DNA of 64,000 bases from Chelativorans intermedius (GTDB lineage Bacteria; Pseudomonadota; Alphaproteobacteria; Rhizobiales; Rhizobiaceae): NCBI RefSeq assembly GCF_025398255.1, contig NZ_JAODNW010000014.1, forward strand, positions 1 through 64,000, written 5' to 3'. Below, in pieces: positions 22,400-31,393 of this stretch. The notes beneath the pieces were generated by a model. The model had not been told where the DNA came from. It worked only from the letters and a program-made list of their open reading frames with translations, and searched no databases. The position numbers were made by a program, and so were the translations under genes. Within the stretch, counting starts at the first letter, position 1. Every line of letters begins with the position of its first letter.

Positions 22400-23113
22400 A
22401 TGGCTCCGAAACGCCCCACGGGAGAGCGGCTGGCCGAGGCGGTGGAAGGCAAGATCGGCATCGCCCTGCGCGATGCCGCACTTCTGGATGAGGCGTTCAC
22501 CCATTCGAGCGCGCGCACCGGCGCCGACTATCAACGGCTGGAATTTCTGGGTGACCGGGTGCTGGGGCTGGCGGTTGCGGAGATGCTCTACGAGACCTTT
22601 CCCGATGCGCCGGAGGGCGAACTTTCCGTGCGTCTCAACGGGCTGGTGAATGCCGAGACGCTGGCCGCAATCACCGAGGAGCTGGGTCTGGCGGAGCTTA
22701 TCCGCACCGGCAGCGACCAGCGCGCGCGTGCCGCGCGCAAGCAGGTCAACATGCGCGCCGATGTCTTGGAGGCACTGATCGCCGTCCTCTATCTCGAAGG
22801 CGGCTTGCCGACCGTCCGCCGCTTCGTGCGCGCCCATTGGGGCGAGCGCGCCAGGGCGGCGGAGGCGGCGCGCAGCGACCCCAAAACGGCGCTTCAGGAA
22901 TGGGCGCATCGGGTCTGCGGCGCCACCCCGGCCTACCGGATCGAAGGGCGTGAAGGCCCCGACCATGCCCCCGTCTTTACCGTGACGGTTCACATTCCAG
23001 GCTTTGCGGAAGGCCGCGGCTCGGGCCGCTCCAAGCGCGAGGCCGAGCAGGCCGCCGCCACGCAGGTGCTGGTGCGCGAGGGCCAATGGGAAGCGTTGGA
23101 GAATGCCCCATGA
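22400..23113 (+). CDS. rnc: Ribonuclease III
   Basis: The 237-residue endonuclease cuts double-stranded RNA and matures rRNA. The signature RLEFLGDRVLGLAVAEML and the second acidic cluster (ADVLEALIAVLYLEGG) carry the metal ligands. The C-terminal dsRNA-binding domain (about 160-230) contains DPKTALQEWAH and GSGRSKREAEQAAA. The stop overlaps the era start (ATGA at 23110-23113). Confidence 0.97.
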   Translation: MAPKRPTGERLAEAVEGKIGIALRDAALLDEAFTHSSARTGADYQRLEFLGDRVLGLAVAEMLYETFPDAPEGELSVRLNGLVNAETLAAITEELGLAELIRTGSDQRARAARKQVNMRADVLEALIAVLYLEGGLPTVRRFVRAHWGERARAAEAARSDPKTALQEWAHRVCGATPAYRIEGREGPDHAPVFTVTVHIPGFAEGRGSGRSKREAEQAAATQVLVREGQWEALENAP

Positions 23114-24030
23114 ACACGTCTGCCCCGCCCCCCGAAGAGCCCACCCGCTCTGGCTTCGTGGCCCTGATCGGCGCCACCAATGCAGGCAAGTCGACCCTGG
23201 TCAACCAGCTCGTCGGCGCCAAGGTCTCGATCGTCACCCACAAGGTGCAGACGACGCGCAGCCTGGTGCGCGGCATCGCCATGCATGGCCGCACGCAGAT
23301 CGTCTTCATCGACACGCCGGGCATCTTCCGCCCGCGCCGCCGCCTCGACCGGGCGATGGTGACGAGCGCCTGGGGCGGAGCACGCGATGCCGATATCGTT
23401 GCCCTCATCGTCGATGCCGAGCGCGGCTTCAGCGGCGAGCCGGAGGCGATCCTCGACAAGCTGGCCGAGGTGCGCCAGCCGCGGATTCTGATTCTCAACA
23501 AGATCGACCGCGTGAAGCGGGAAGCGCTTCTCGTGCTGGCGGACGAGGCCAACAGGCGCGCCGATTTCGAGCGCATCTTCATGGTCTCCGCCCTCAATGG
23601 CGATGGCTGCGCGGACATTCTGGATTATCTGGCCGCGCGCCTGCCCGAGGGGCCGTGGTACTACCCGGAGGATCAGATCTCGGATCTGCCCATGCGCCAG
23701 CTCGCTGCCGAGATCACCCGCGAGAAGCTCTATCTGCGTCTGCATCAGGAACTGCCCTATGCCGCCCATGTGGAGACGGAGAAATGGGAGGAGCGCAAGG
23801 ACGGCTCGGTGCGCATCGAACAGGTCATCTTTGTCGAGCGCGACAGCCAGAAGAAGATCGTGCTCGGCCACAAGGGTGCCGCCATCCGCGCCATCGGCCA
23901 GGCTGCGCGCGAGGAGCTAGCAGCCATCCTGGAGAAGAAGGTGCACCTGTTCCTTTTCGTGAAGGTGCGCGAGAAATGGGGGGACGACCCCGAGCGCTAT
24001 CGGGAAATGGGGCTGGAATTTCCCGGCTAA
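23110..24030 (+). CDS. era: GTPase Era
   Basis: The 306-residue GTPase assists 30S ribosome maturation by binding the 16S rRNA 3' end. G-motifs: GATNAGKST (G1), DTPG (G3), NKID (G4) and SAL near residue 160 (G5). The C-terminal KH domain holds VILGHKGAAIRAIGQAAREEL-like residues (IVLGHKGAAIRAIG). The ATG at 23110 overlaps the rnc stop. The end of the gene is directly followed by a dispersed repeat. Confidence 0.97.
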   Translation: MNTSAPPPEEPTRSGFVALIGATNAGKSTLVNQLVGAKVSIVTHKVQTTRSLVRGIAMHGRTQIVFIDTPGIFRPRRRLDRAMVTSAWGGARDADIVALIVDAERGFSGEPEAILDKLAEVRQPRILILNKIDRVKREALLVLADEANRRADFERIFMVSALNGDGCADILDYLAARLPEGPWYYPEDQISDLPMRQLAAEITREKLYLRLHQELPYAAHVETEKWEERKDGSVRIEQVIFVERDSQKKIVLGHKGAAIRAIGQAAREELAAILEKKVHLFLFVKVREKWGDDPERYREMGLEFPG

Positions 24031-24130
24031 GGCATTTTGCAGCCAGATGGAGTCATCTGGCGTCGCACAAATGCGGCAAAACAAATAGATAGACCGGATC
24101 AGCGTTTCATTGAAACGATGAACCGGTCTA
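24031..24130 (+). repeat. Dispersed hairpin repeat, copy 1
   Basis: This intergenic element between era and recO starts with GCATTTTGCAGCC, then a perfect palindrome CCAGATG / CATCTGG (24043-24060), then a core TCGCACAAATGCGGCAAAAC (24063-24082), then an almost loopless hairpin at 24091-24129 with 19-base arms and two mismatches. A second copy, inverted, lies at 33045-33171. The layout resembles intergenic hairpin repeats common in Rhizobiales genomes. Confidence 0.8.
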
Positions 24131-24146
24131 GGGAGAAAAGCCGCCC

Positions 24147-24887
24147 ATGGAATGGCATGACGAAGGGATCATCCTGGGCAGCCGCCGCCACGGCGAGACC
24201 AGCGTCATACTGGAAGCGATGACGGCCGCCCACGGGCGGCATCTGGGGCTGGTGCGCGGCGGGCGTTCGCGGCGCCTGCAACCCGTGCTTCAGGCGGGAA
24301 ACAGGGTGGCGCTCGTCTGGCGCGCACGGCTCGACGAGCACCTCGGCACCTTTCAGGTGGAGCCGCTGGAGCTCAATGCCGCGCGTCTGCTCGGTTCCGC
24401 GCTTGCCGTCTATGGCATCCAGACGCTGGCTGCCCACCTGCGGCTTCTGCCCGAGCGCGACCCGCATCCGGGTCTCTTCGAGACGCTGGGCGTCGTGTCT
24501 GCCCATCTCGAAGAGCCCGAGGTCGCAGGGCGCCTGATGGTCCGTTTCGAGCTCGCCATCCTGGAAGAGCTGGGCTTCGGCCTCGACCTTTCGCATTGCG
24601 CGCTGACGGGAAGGCGCGAAGGGCTTGCCTATGTCTCGCCCAAGACGGGCCGGGCCGTGACCCGCGATGCAGGAGACGCCTGGCAGGACAGGCTTCTGCC
24701 GCTGCCTTCCTTCCTGACCGCACCCTCCGAAGCGCTGTGCGATGCCGCAGCGCTTAAGCAGGCTTTCGCGCTTACGGGCTTCTTCCTGCACCGCCACGTC
24801 TACGAGCCGCGCGGACTCGCCGAACCCGAGGCGCGATCGGGCTTCATCGCGGCGCTGAGCCGCGGCCTGGGGGAGGCTGCGCCGTAG
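24147..24887 (+). CDS. recO: DNA repair protein RecO
   Basis: The 246-residue protein loads RecA on gapped DNA together with RecR. The N-terminal OB fold is visible as [30 protein letters not shown], followed by the helical domain with [15 protein letters not shown] and a C-terminal segment ending [19 protein letters not shown]. The zinc cysteines of some RecO proteins are absent apart from one. It ends a unit with era and faces the MFS gene tail to tail (5-base gap). Confidence 0.93.
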   Translation: MEWHDEGIILGSRRHGETSVILEAMTAAHGRHLGLVRGGRSRRLQPVLQAGNRVALVWRARLDEHLGTFQVEPLELNAARLLGSALAVYGIQTLAAHLRLLPERDPHPGLFETLGVVSAHLEEPEVAGRLMVRFELAILEELGFGLDLSHCALTGRREGLAYVSPKTGRAVTRDAGDAWQDRLLPLPSFLTAPSEALCDAAALKQAFALTGFFLHRHVYEPRGLAEPEARSGFIAALSRGLGEAAP

Positions 24888-24892
24888 GCTTT

Positions 24893-26131
24893 CTACTCCG
24901 CCGCCGCAATGGCCGGCCTGTCGACCGGCTTTTCCTCAATCGGCCAATGCACGATGGCGGCGAAGATGCCGAGCGCCACACCCAGCCACCACACCGGATC
25001 GTAGGAGCCGAACTGGTCGTAGAGATAGCCGCCGAGCCACACGCCCAGGAAGGAGCCCACCTGGTGGGAGAAGAAGACGATGCCGCCCAGCATCCCCAGA
25101 TAGCGCGTCCCGAACATGACGGCGACCAGCGCATTGGTGGGCGGCACCGTCGACAGCCACAACAGGCCCATCACGATGGCGAAGACGACAACGCTGGTTG
25201 GCGTCTGCGGCAGCAGCAGAAAGGCCGTCACGGCAACGGAGCGCCCGATATAGATCAGCGCCAGAAAGATCTGCTTGGGATAGCGCTGGCCGATGAAGCC
25301 GGAAGCCAGCGAGCCGATGATGTTGCAGAAGCCGATCAGCGCCAGCGCGATCACCGCATAGCGCGCGTCGATGCCGATATCGCCGATATAGGCTGGGAAA
25401 TGCGCGGTGATGAAGGCCACCTGAAAGCCGCAGACGAAAAAGCCGGAGACGAGCAGCACGAAGCTGCGATGGCCGAACGCCTCGCGCAGGGCGGCTGCGA
25501 ACGACTGCTCGAACTCGACCTGCCTTATCCTCGCGCTGCTGGCATTGCCGGTCAGCGGAATGGCGAGAACCGGAATGATGAGCATGGCGGCGCTCATGTA
25601 GATCAGCGTGTCCGACCAGCCGAAAGCGTCGATCAGTCCCTGGCTGATGGGCGCGAAGAGGAACATGCCGGCCGAACCGGCCGCCGTGCCGATGCCGAAA
25701 ACGAGGCTGCGATTCTCTGCGGGCACGTTGCGGGCGAACGCCGCCAGCACGATGGAGAAGGAGCCCGCCGCCACGCCGAGCCCCACCAGCACACCGCCGC
25801 CGACATGGAGCATGAAGGGCGTGTCGGCCGTGGCCATGAGGAGGAGGCCCGCCGCATAGAGCAGCCCCGACAGCGCCAGCACGCGCCATGTGCCGAAACG
25901 GTCCGCTATGGCCCCGAACACCGGCTGGCCCACACCCCACAGAAGGTTTTGAATGGCCATGGCCAGCCCGAAGGTGGTGCGGTCCCAGCCCTTCTCCTCG
26001 AGCATCGGAAGCTGGAAGAAGCCCATGGCCGATCGTGGGCCGAAGGTCATCGCCGCGATGATGCAGCCGCAAATGATGATGAGCCAGGGAAAGGCGGGGG
26101 AGGCGGAGCGGGAAGGGGTGGTTTCGGCCAT
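24893..26131 (-). CDS. MFS transporter
   Basis: The 412-residue inner-membrane permease has about 12 transmembrane segments and the MFS loop motif in QPVFGAIADRFGTWRVLAL. The N terminus is short and cytoplasmic. The substrate is not evident; it resembles the oxalate/formate or monocarboxylate type MFS members (GFFQLPMLEEKGWDRTTFGLA). The ATG at 26131 was chosen because it precedes a short cytosolic tail; the longer open frame upstream has shadow composition. A possible minus-strand promoter (TTGTTG, 17 bases, TATTTG) is near 26245-26275. Confidence 0.88.
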   Translation of the reverse strand: MAETTPSRSASPAFPWLIIICGCIIAAMTFGPRSAMGFFQLPMLEEKGWDRTTFGLAMAIQNLLWGVGQPVFGAIADRFGTWRVLALSGLLYAAGLLLMATADTPFMLHVGGGVLVGLGVAAGSFSIVLAAFARNVPAENRSLVFGIGTAAGSAGMFLFAPISQGLIDAFGWSDTLIYMSAAMLIIPVLAIPLTGNASSARIRQVEFEQSFAAALREAFGHRSFVLLVSGFFVCGFQVAFITAHFPAYIGDIGIDARYAVIALALIGFCNIIGSLASGFIGQRYPKQIFLALIYIGRSVAVTAFLLLPQTPTSVVVFAIVMGLLWLSTVPPTNALVAVMFGTRYLGMLGGIVFFSHQVGSFLGVWLGGYLYDQFGSYDPVWWLGVALGIFAAIVHWPIEEKPVDRPAIAAAE

Positions 26132-26284
26132 GGTGAACACTCGCTGTGGCGAAGAAACAGCAGGGCTGCACGGTGCCGGAACGTGCCAGGAATGGCGACG
26201 ATCCGTCGCACGAAGGATGACTCCGCTATCGGGATAATTCAAACAAATAGATCGGGGTACTTTGTTCAACAATCTTGATGTAAT

Positions 26285-26313
26285 GACGGGCGGGTGCATG
26301 ACATCCGCCCGTC
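26285..26313 (-). terminator. Hairpin after the MscS gene
   Basis: GACGGGCGG / CCGCCCGTC forms a perfect 9-bp stem 15 bases beyond the MscS stop. On the minus strand only a weak T-rich tail (ATTACAT) follows. Confidence 0.5.
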
Positions 26314-26327
26314 AATGGTGCCGCGTG

Positions 26328-27188
26328 TCAGGCCGCGCGACGGCGCGAGGCTTTCGCCGGCGTCTTCGGCGCTTCCTGGGGAACGAAGTGGACGTCGCGC
26401 TGCGGGAAGGGGATGGAGATGCCCTTCTCGTCGAAGGCGCGCTTGGCGGCCTCGGTCAAGTCGAAGCGCGTCTGCCAGAAATCGTTGGTGGCCGACCAGT
26501 AGCGCAGCGTCACAACCACCGCGCTGTCGCCGAGCTGGTCGACGAAGGTGACGGGCTCCGGGACGGAGACCACACGCGCGTCGGCCTGTGCCAGATCCAG
26601 GAGGGTCTTGCGCGCCATTGCGATGTCGTCACTGTAGCCGATGCCGATGGCCAGGTCGTTGCGCCGCAGCGCATTGCGCGAATAGTTGGTGATCGCACGA
26701 TTCCACAATTCGCTGTTGGGAGCCAGAATGTAGACGCCATCGGCGGTCTTCAGCTCGGTTGCGAAAAGGCCGACCTCCTCGATGGTGCCGGCAATGCCGC
26801 CGGCATCGATATATTCGCCGACGCGGAAGGGCCTGAGCGCCAGGAGCATGATGCCCGCGGCGATGTTCTGCAGCGTTCCCTGGAGCGCCAGGCCGATGGC
26901 GAGGCCCACCGCGCCCAATGCCGCGACGATGCTGGCCGTCTGCACCCCGAACTGGGCAAGCACCGCCACCAGCACGACGGCGAGCACGGCATAGCGGACA
27001 GAGCCGGACAGAAAGCGCACCAGCGTCTCGTCGAAATTGGGCAGGCGGCGCAGCGCATTGCCCACCCATCGCTGCAGCAGGCCGGCGGCGAAAAGGCCAA
27101 CCAGAATGAGAACGATCGCGCCCGCTACCGACAGCGTGTAGTCGATGGCAAGCTCGCTCAAATGGACGAGCGTGGTTTCCTGAGGCAT
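26328..27188 (-). CDS. MscS-family mechanosensitive ion channel
   Basis: The 286-residue channel opens under membrane tension and releases solutes on hypo-osmotic shock. Three transmembrane segments (about residues 18-40, 65-85, 88-115) end in the pore helix TM3 with the glycine-alanine pattern ALGAVGLAIGLALQGTLQNIAAG, followed by the beta domain (PFRVGEYIDAGGIAGTIEEVGLF). The small form with three segments is like E. coli MscS. The C terminus is basic (KTPAKASRRRAA). Divergent from the GNAT gene. Confidence 0.93.
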   Translation of the reverse strand: MPQETTLVHLSELAIDYTLSVAGAIVLILVGLFAAGLLQRWVGNALRRLPNFDETLVRFLSGSVRYAVLAVVLVAVLAQFGVQTASIVAALGAVGLAIGLALQGTLQNIAAGIMLLALRPFRVGEYIDAGGIAGTIEEVGLFATELKTADGVYILAPNSELWNRAITNYSRNALRRNDLAIGIGYSDDIAMARKTLLDLAQADARVVSVPEPVTFVDQLGDSAVVVTLRYWSATNDFWQTRFDLTEAAKRAFDEKGISIPFPQRDVHFVPQEAPKTPAKASRRRAA

Positions 27189-27471
27189 GTGAGAAATCTC
27201 CGTTCAACCATGGCACACAAGTCGATCATGGCCGCACATGTCCGGTCGAGCAAACCGGGCGAACGTGGTTTCCGATGCCTTCCCGGGGCCTGCGCGGCAT
27301 CGGTTCGCGGTGTCGATCCCCTGTGCGGTCGCATTTCGGCCTGTGGCCGGGCTAGGCGAAACTGGTGAACAAAAGATTGCGCGCACGGCCGGTCATGCTT
27401 TTCCCCCTGGCGGGTGGCGGCACCCATGCTATGAGTGGGCAAACTGTCTTAGGGGATATACCGAAACGCCC

Positions 27472-27939
27472 ATGCCTGCCGACATTCGTCCGGCGCACCC
27501 GCGCGACATCGACGCGCTGCTTCTCATCGAGAACACGGTTTTCGAGACCGATCGCATTTCCCGCCGCTCCTTCCGTCGCTTTCTCGACGGATCCCGGGCA
27601 AGTCTGCTCGTGGCAGCGGGAGAGGACGGGGCGGTGTGGGGCTATGCCCTCACGCTGTTCCGCAGGGGCAGCGGGGTGGCGCGGCTTTATTCCATCGCCA
27701 TTGCGCCCGGCCGGGCCGGCAAGGGCCTGGGCCGACACCTTCTCGCAGCGGCCGAAGCCACGGCCGAGGCACGCGGATGCCGCGTTCTGCGCCTTGAAGT
27801 GCGGGAGGAGAACGCCCGTGCCGTCGCGCTTTACGAACGCTGCGGTTTCCGGCCCATCGGTCGCAGGAACGGCTACTATGCGGATGGTGCGGCAGCGCTG
27901 CGCTTCGAGAAACATCTGAAAACGCGGAAGGAATCATGA
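27472..27939 (+). CDS. GNAT-family N-acetyltransferase (RimI-like)
   Basis: The 155-residue enzyme transfers an acetyl group from acetyl-CoA to an amine. The acetyl-CoA motif is IAPGRAGKGLGRHLL (residues 77-91), and motif B is VREENARAVALYERCGFRPIGRRNGYY, the RimI-type ending. The ATG at 27472 was taken as start because the GNAT fold starts there. The stop overlaps the next gene (ATGA at 27936-27939), which encodes a RimK-type ligase, so the two proteins probably act on one product. The substrate is unknown. Confidence 0.9.
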   Translation: MPADIRPAHPRDIDALLLIENTVFETDRISRRSFRRFLDGSRASLLVAAGEDGAVWGYALTLFRRGSGVARLYSIAIAPGRAGKGLGRHLLAAAEATAEARGCRVLRLEVREENARAVALYERCGFRPIGRRNGYYADGAAALRFEKHLKTRKES

Positions 27940-29396
27940 CCTGGGTCATTCTCACGGGCAGACAGAACGACCTTGACCAGACGGCAACGCCGCACAAGAT
28001 CATCACCAGCCGCGATTACCTCGCCCATCCAGCGCTGTTTCGCGGGCAACGGCCGAAGATCATCAACCTGTCCAACAGCTATGCCTATCAGAGCCGCGGT
28101 TACTATGCCTCGCTGCTCGCCAGTTCGCGCGGACACCGCGTCATCCCCAGCGTGGAGACCATGATCGACCTTTCGGGCCGCAAGCTCTACGAAAACGCGC
28201 TGCCGGAGCTCGAACAGGCGCTTAATCGGTGCCGCAGGACGCTGGGCGGCGCGCTGCCGGCCTCCGTGTCGGTCTTTTTCGGCATCGGCCCCTCGCAGGC
28301 GTGGGACCGTTTCGCCCGGCTGCTGTTCGACTGGTTCCGCGCCCCGGCGCTGGAGGTGGCGATCAAGGATGGGGAATGGGCGCAGATTCGCCGCATCGGC
28401 TTCCTGCCGCTTGCCCGCATGAAGGCGGAGCAGAAGGCCCGTTTCGTGGCCTGCCTCGACACCTATACCAGCCGCCAATGGCGCGACACAAAGGCGCGTG
28501 CGCCGGCGCGCTACAGCTTTGCCACGCTCATCGACCCGCAAGAGGAGCTGCCGCCCTCGACCGTCGGCTCGTTGCGGCATTGGGCACGGGTTGCCGGCAG
28601 GATGGGGGTGGAGGTGGAGCCGATCACCCGCCGGGACCTGGCCAAGCTGGCAAACTACGATGCGCTTTTCATTCGCGAGACGACGGCGATCTCCAACCAT
28701 ACCTACCGCTTCGCCCGCCGCGCCCAGCAGGAGGGCATGCCGGTGATCGACGATCCGTTGTCGATGATCCGCTGCACCAACAAGGTCTATCTCAACGAGT
28801 TGATGCTGCACAACGGCGTGCCCGTGCCCCCGACGGTGATGATTACCGGCCCCGGGGATCTCGAGGCGGCCGCCGACAGGCTGGGCTTTCCCGTGGTCCT
28901 GAAAATCCCGGACAGCGCCTTTTCGCGCGGCGTGAAGAAGGCAGAAAACATGGCGGAGCTGAAGGCGCTGGCCACGCGCTGGCTGGAGGAATCCGATCTT
29001 CTCATCGCCCAGAAGTTCCTTCCCACAGCCTTCGACTGGCGGATCGGCGTGCTCGGCGGCGAGCCGCTCTTCTCCGTTCAGTATCTGATGGCCAAGAAGC
29101 ACTGGCAGATCGTCAATCACGAGCGCCGCGGCAGGCCGGACGAAGGCGGCTTCCGCTCCTTCACATTGAAGCAGACACCGGCGGAGGTGGTGGACATTGC
29201 CGTGCGCGCCGCCCGCTGTATCGGAAACGGCCTTTATGGCGTGGACATAAAGGAGGCCCCCGACGGCATTCACGTCATCGAGGTCAACGACAACCCCAAT
29301 CTCGACCATGGCTGCGAGGATGCGGGCGAGAAGGATGAGGTGTGGGTGCGCCTGACCCAATGGTTCATCGACCGGCTGGAGCGTCAGGGGCGGTAG
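27936..29396 (+). CDS. RimK-family ATP-grasp ligase with RLAN N-terminal domain
   Basis: The 486-residue protein combines an N-terminal RLAN domain (about residues 10-170; KIINLSNSYAYQSRGYYASLLASSRGHRVIP) with a C-terminal RimK-type ATP-grasp domain (about 200-480). The ATP-grasp part has FPVVLKIPDSAFSRGVKKA (ATP lysine), LLIAQKFLPTAFDWRIGVL and the metal residues of HVIEVNDNPNLDHGCED. ATP-grasp ligases form amide bonds between a carboxylate and an amine; RLAN proteins are predicted amidoligases with unknown substrate. The gene overlaps an upstream GNAT gene. Ribosomal protein S6 modification, as for E. coli RimK, is not implied by the RLAN architecture. Confidence 0.9.
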   Translation: MTWVILTGRQNDLDQTATPHKIITSRDYLAHPALFRGQRPKIINLSNSYAYQSRGYYASLLASSRGHRVIPSVETMIDLSGRKLYENALPELEQALNRCRRTLGGALPASVSVFFGIGPSQAWDRFARLLFDWFRAPALEVAIKDGEWAQIRRIGFLPLARMKAEQKARFVACLDTYTSRQWRDTKARAPARYSFATLIDPQEELPPSTVGSLRHWARVAGRMGVEVEPITRRDLAKLANYDALFIRETTAISNHTYRFARRAQQEGMPVIDDPLSMIRCTNKVYLNELMLHNGVPVPPTVMITGPGDLEAAADRLGFPVVLKIPDSAFSRGVKKAENMAELKALATRWLEESDLLIAQKFLPTAFDWRIGVLGGEPLFSVQYLMAKKHWQIVNHERRGRPDEGGFRSFTLKQTPAEVVDIAVRAARCIGNGLYGVDIKEAPDGIHVIEVNDNPNLDHGCEDAGEKDEVWVRLTQWFIDRLERQGR

Positions 29397-29405
29397 TGGC
29401 GCCTT

Positions 29406-30017
29406 TCAGCCGCCGCCGGCTCGCATCGCCTCGATGGCGCGATACCGGGCGAGAAAGGCTTCCTGCGCCCGGCGCGCAGGAAGCGGGGCGAGATCCAGCG
29501 CCTCGGCGTTGAAGCCGCGCGGTCGGCCGAAGAAGCGCGCCGCCTCCGTCTCGGCGAAGCCCGCAAGCCGTGTCGCCTCGAAGAAGGCGGCGATGCGGTC
29601 GGCGCGCTTGATCTGCCTGACAAGGGCGGCCGGCGCTTCCGGCGGCAGGGCAAAGCGCAGGTGGATGGCGCGCTGCAGGCGCTTCTCCACGGACTTGTAG
29701 CCATCGCCGAGCGCCGCCTTGAAGGGAGAGATCATGTCGCCGATCACATATTCCGGCGCATCGTGCAGAAGGGCCGTCATCGCCTGGTCGGGCGACACCC
29801 GGCCGCCGAGCCGGCCGAAGATCTCCTCCACCAGAAGCGAGTGCTGGGCTACGGAGAAGGCGTGGTCCCCGGCCGTCTGCCCGTTCCAGCGTGCCACGCG
29901 GGCCAGCCCGTGGGCGATGTCCGTGATCTCGATGTCGAGGGGGGAGGGGTCCAGCAGGTCGAGGCGTCGGCCCGAAAGCATGCGCTGCCAGGCGCGCGGC
30001 GCCGTGGCTTTCGCCAT
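29406..30017 (-). CDS. HD-domain phosphohydrolase (YfbR-like)
   Basis: The 203-residue protein has an HD metal site: QHSLLVEEI, LLHDAPEYVIGDM and KRADRIAAFFEA. It resembles the YfbR-type 5'-deoxynucleotidases, which dephosphorylate deoxynucleoside monophosphates. The ATG at 30017 overlaps the stop of the YgfZ-like gene by one base (TGATG), indicating a coupled pair. The longer open frame upstream is the shadow of that gene. Confidence 0.87.
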   Translation of the reverse strand: MAKATAPRAWQRMLSGRRLDLLDPSPLDIEITDIAHGLARVARWNGQTAGDHAFSVAQHSLLVEEIFGRLGGRVSPDQAMTALLHDAPEYVIGDMISPFKAALGDGYKSVEKRLQRAIHLRFALPPEAPAALVRQIKRADRIAAFFEATRLAGFAETEAARFFGRPRGFNAEALDLAPLPARRAQEAFLARYRAIEAMRAGGG

Positions 30018-30880
30018 CAGGCCGTCTCCGCCGCGCCGCCGCCTTGCAGCGTGAAGCCGGCATAGGCGGGCACGGAAAGCATTACCGGCACCGTACCGGC
30101 GAGCACCGGCTCTCCCGCCGCCAATGCCTCGCCCGCCCGGTCGACGCGCACGATGGCAAGGCCCGCCGTGCCGCACACGGTGCCGAGCGTGCCGAGGGGC
30201 CGCCCGCCCGCGGAAAGCGGTGTGCCGGAGGCCGGCAGCGCAGCCTCGCCACGCACGATCAGGAGCCGCCGCCGCGCGGTGCCGCGATGGTGCATGCGCG
30301 AGACCACCTCCTGGCCCACGAAGCACCCCTTTCTCAGACCCACACCGCCATTCTGGTCAAACAGGATGTCGTGGGGGAAGGCATCGCCCGGCGCATAGTC
30401 GTCGCCGCTCTCGGCCACGCCGTGCTCCACCCGCAGGCAATGCCATTGCCGGACTTCGGCATCGGCGCGCAGCGCAGCGCCGTAATGGCGCCGCACGTCG
30501 AGCGCGGCAGGGAAACGGCGATCGGCGAAGCCACTTGAATCAGTTTGTGAACCCGATGAATCGCTTTGCCATGAAGCATGGACAACACATTGTTCTTCAA
30601 GAGAAATATCCACTTTCGCCCGCAGCCGGTAGAGCATCATCCGCTTGTGGAAGTCCCGGGCTTCACCGGCACGGCAATCGAGGCGGAAGCCGCCCTCTCC
30701 CGTGCGCATGAGAAGGAAATCGAAAAGGATCTTGCCTTGCGGAGAAAGCAGCGCTCCCGGTCGCGCCTCCCCCTCGCCGAGGGCGGAGAGATCGGGGGTG
30801 ATCACGTTTTGCAGCAGCGATTCCGCGTCCGGCCCGCTCAGCAGCAGGGCGGCGCGGTCGTCGATCTGAACGGTCGGCAT
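30017..30880 (-). CDS. ygfZ: YgfZ/GcvT-like folate-binding Fe-S maturation protein
   Basis: The 287-residue protein is a GcvT-like tetrahydrofolate-binding factor for repair or assembly of some 4Fe-4S enzymes. The diagnostic motif KGCFVGQEVVSRMHHRG contains the conserved cysteine. N-terminal LLSGPDAESLLQNVITPDL and a C-terminal beta domain are present. A Ser/Asp-rich insertion (SDSSGSQTDSSGF) in the middle is unusual. It is coupled to the downstream HD gene. Confidence 0.92.
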   Translation of the reverse strand: MPTVQIDDRAALLLSGPDAESLLQNVITPDLSALGEGEARPGALLSPQGKILFDFLLMRTGEGGFRLDCRAGEARDFHKRMMLYRLRAKVDISLEEQCVVHASWQSDSSGSQTDSSGFADRRFPAALDVRRHYGAALRADAEVRQWHCLRVEHGVAESGDDYAPGDAFPHDILFDQNGGVGLRKGCFVGQEVVSRMHHRGTARRRLLIVRGEAALPASGTPLSAGGRPLGTLGTVCGTAGLAIVRVDRAGEALAAGEPVLAGTVPVMLSVPAYAGFTLQGGGAAETA

Positions 30881-30941
30881 GAACGATGCGGTCCCAAATC
30901 CGGTGAGGTTCGGCTTTCCGTCTAGTTAGGCGGCGCCGCGG

Positions 30942-31379
30942 CTATGGGCAAGGCCGCCCCCGCCGTGCCCGCAACTGCCGCGCGAGGGCCAAGATGGTCT
31001 GTGCGCTCCTGGCGCTCATCCCGCCATTGGCATAGTCGCGCCGGATGGCGGCCTCGATATCCTCGGCGACCTTGTCGAGCGTCGGCTGTTGCCTGGCTTC
31101 CTCGGTCCCGTAGATGTCGAAGAGGTTGATCCAGCGGTCCGTCTGCCGGCCGAACAGCATCAGCCGCTCGAAGGCGCCCTCTGGGTTGCGGCTGGCAAAA
31201 AGACCGAGCACACCGGCCACCAGGGAGAGCGGGCTCATTACCACGTCGCGTATCCCGTCGGCGAAGAGCTTTACCTGGAAGAGGACGACACGGCGCAGAA
31301 GCCGCGCCCGCCCGCCCTGACGCGCCTCGGAATGTTCGCGCATGCCTGCTGGACGGGCGAGGATGGTTGCATCGCGCAT
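30942..31379 (-). CDS. Conserved hypothetical protein
   Basis: The 145-residue protein is not recognised. It has a basic N terminus, a moderately hydrophobic stretch (RDVVMSPLSLVAGVLGLFAS, about residues 44-63) that may be a single membrane segment or an amphipathic helix, and a helical C terminus ending QTILALARQLRARRG. A second in-frame ATG 12 residues later is also possible. It follows the secreted-protein gene at 31394 by 14 bases on the same strand, so they may form an operon. Confidence 0.7.
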   Translation of the reverse strand: MRDATILARPAGMREHSEARQGGRARLLRRVVLFQVKLFADGIRDVVMSPLSLVAGVLGLFASRNPEGAFERLMLFGRQTDRWINLFDIYGTEEARQQPTLDKVAEDIEAAIRRDYANGGMSARSAQTILALARQLRARRGRPCP

Positions 31380-31393
31380 GTTGCCTCTCCTTC

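Noticed and set aside
24037-24222. Short plus-strand frame beginning in the dispersed repeat
   Set aside because: The same peptide start appears in the inverted copy near 33160, so it is repeat sequence and not a gene.
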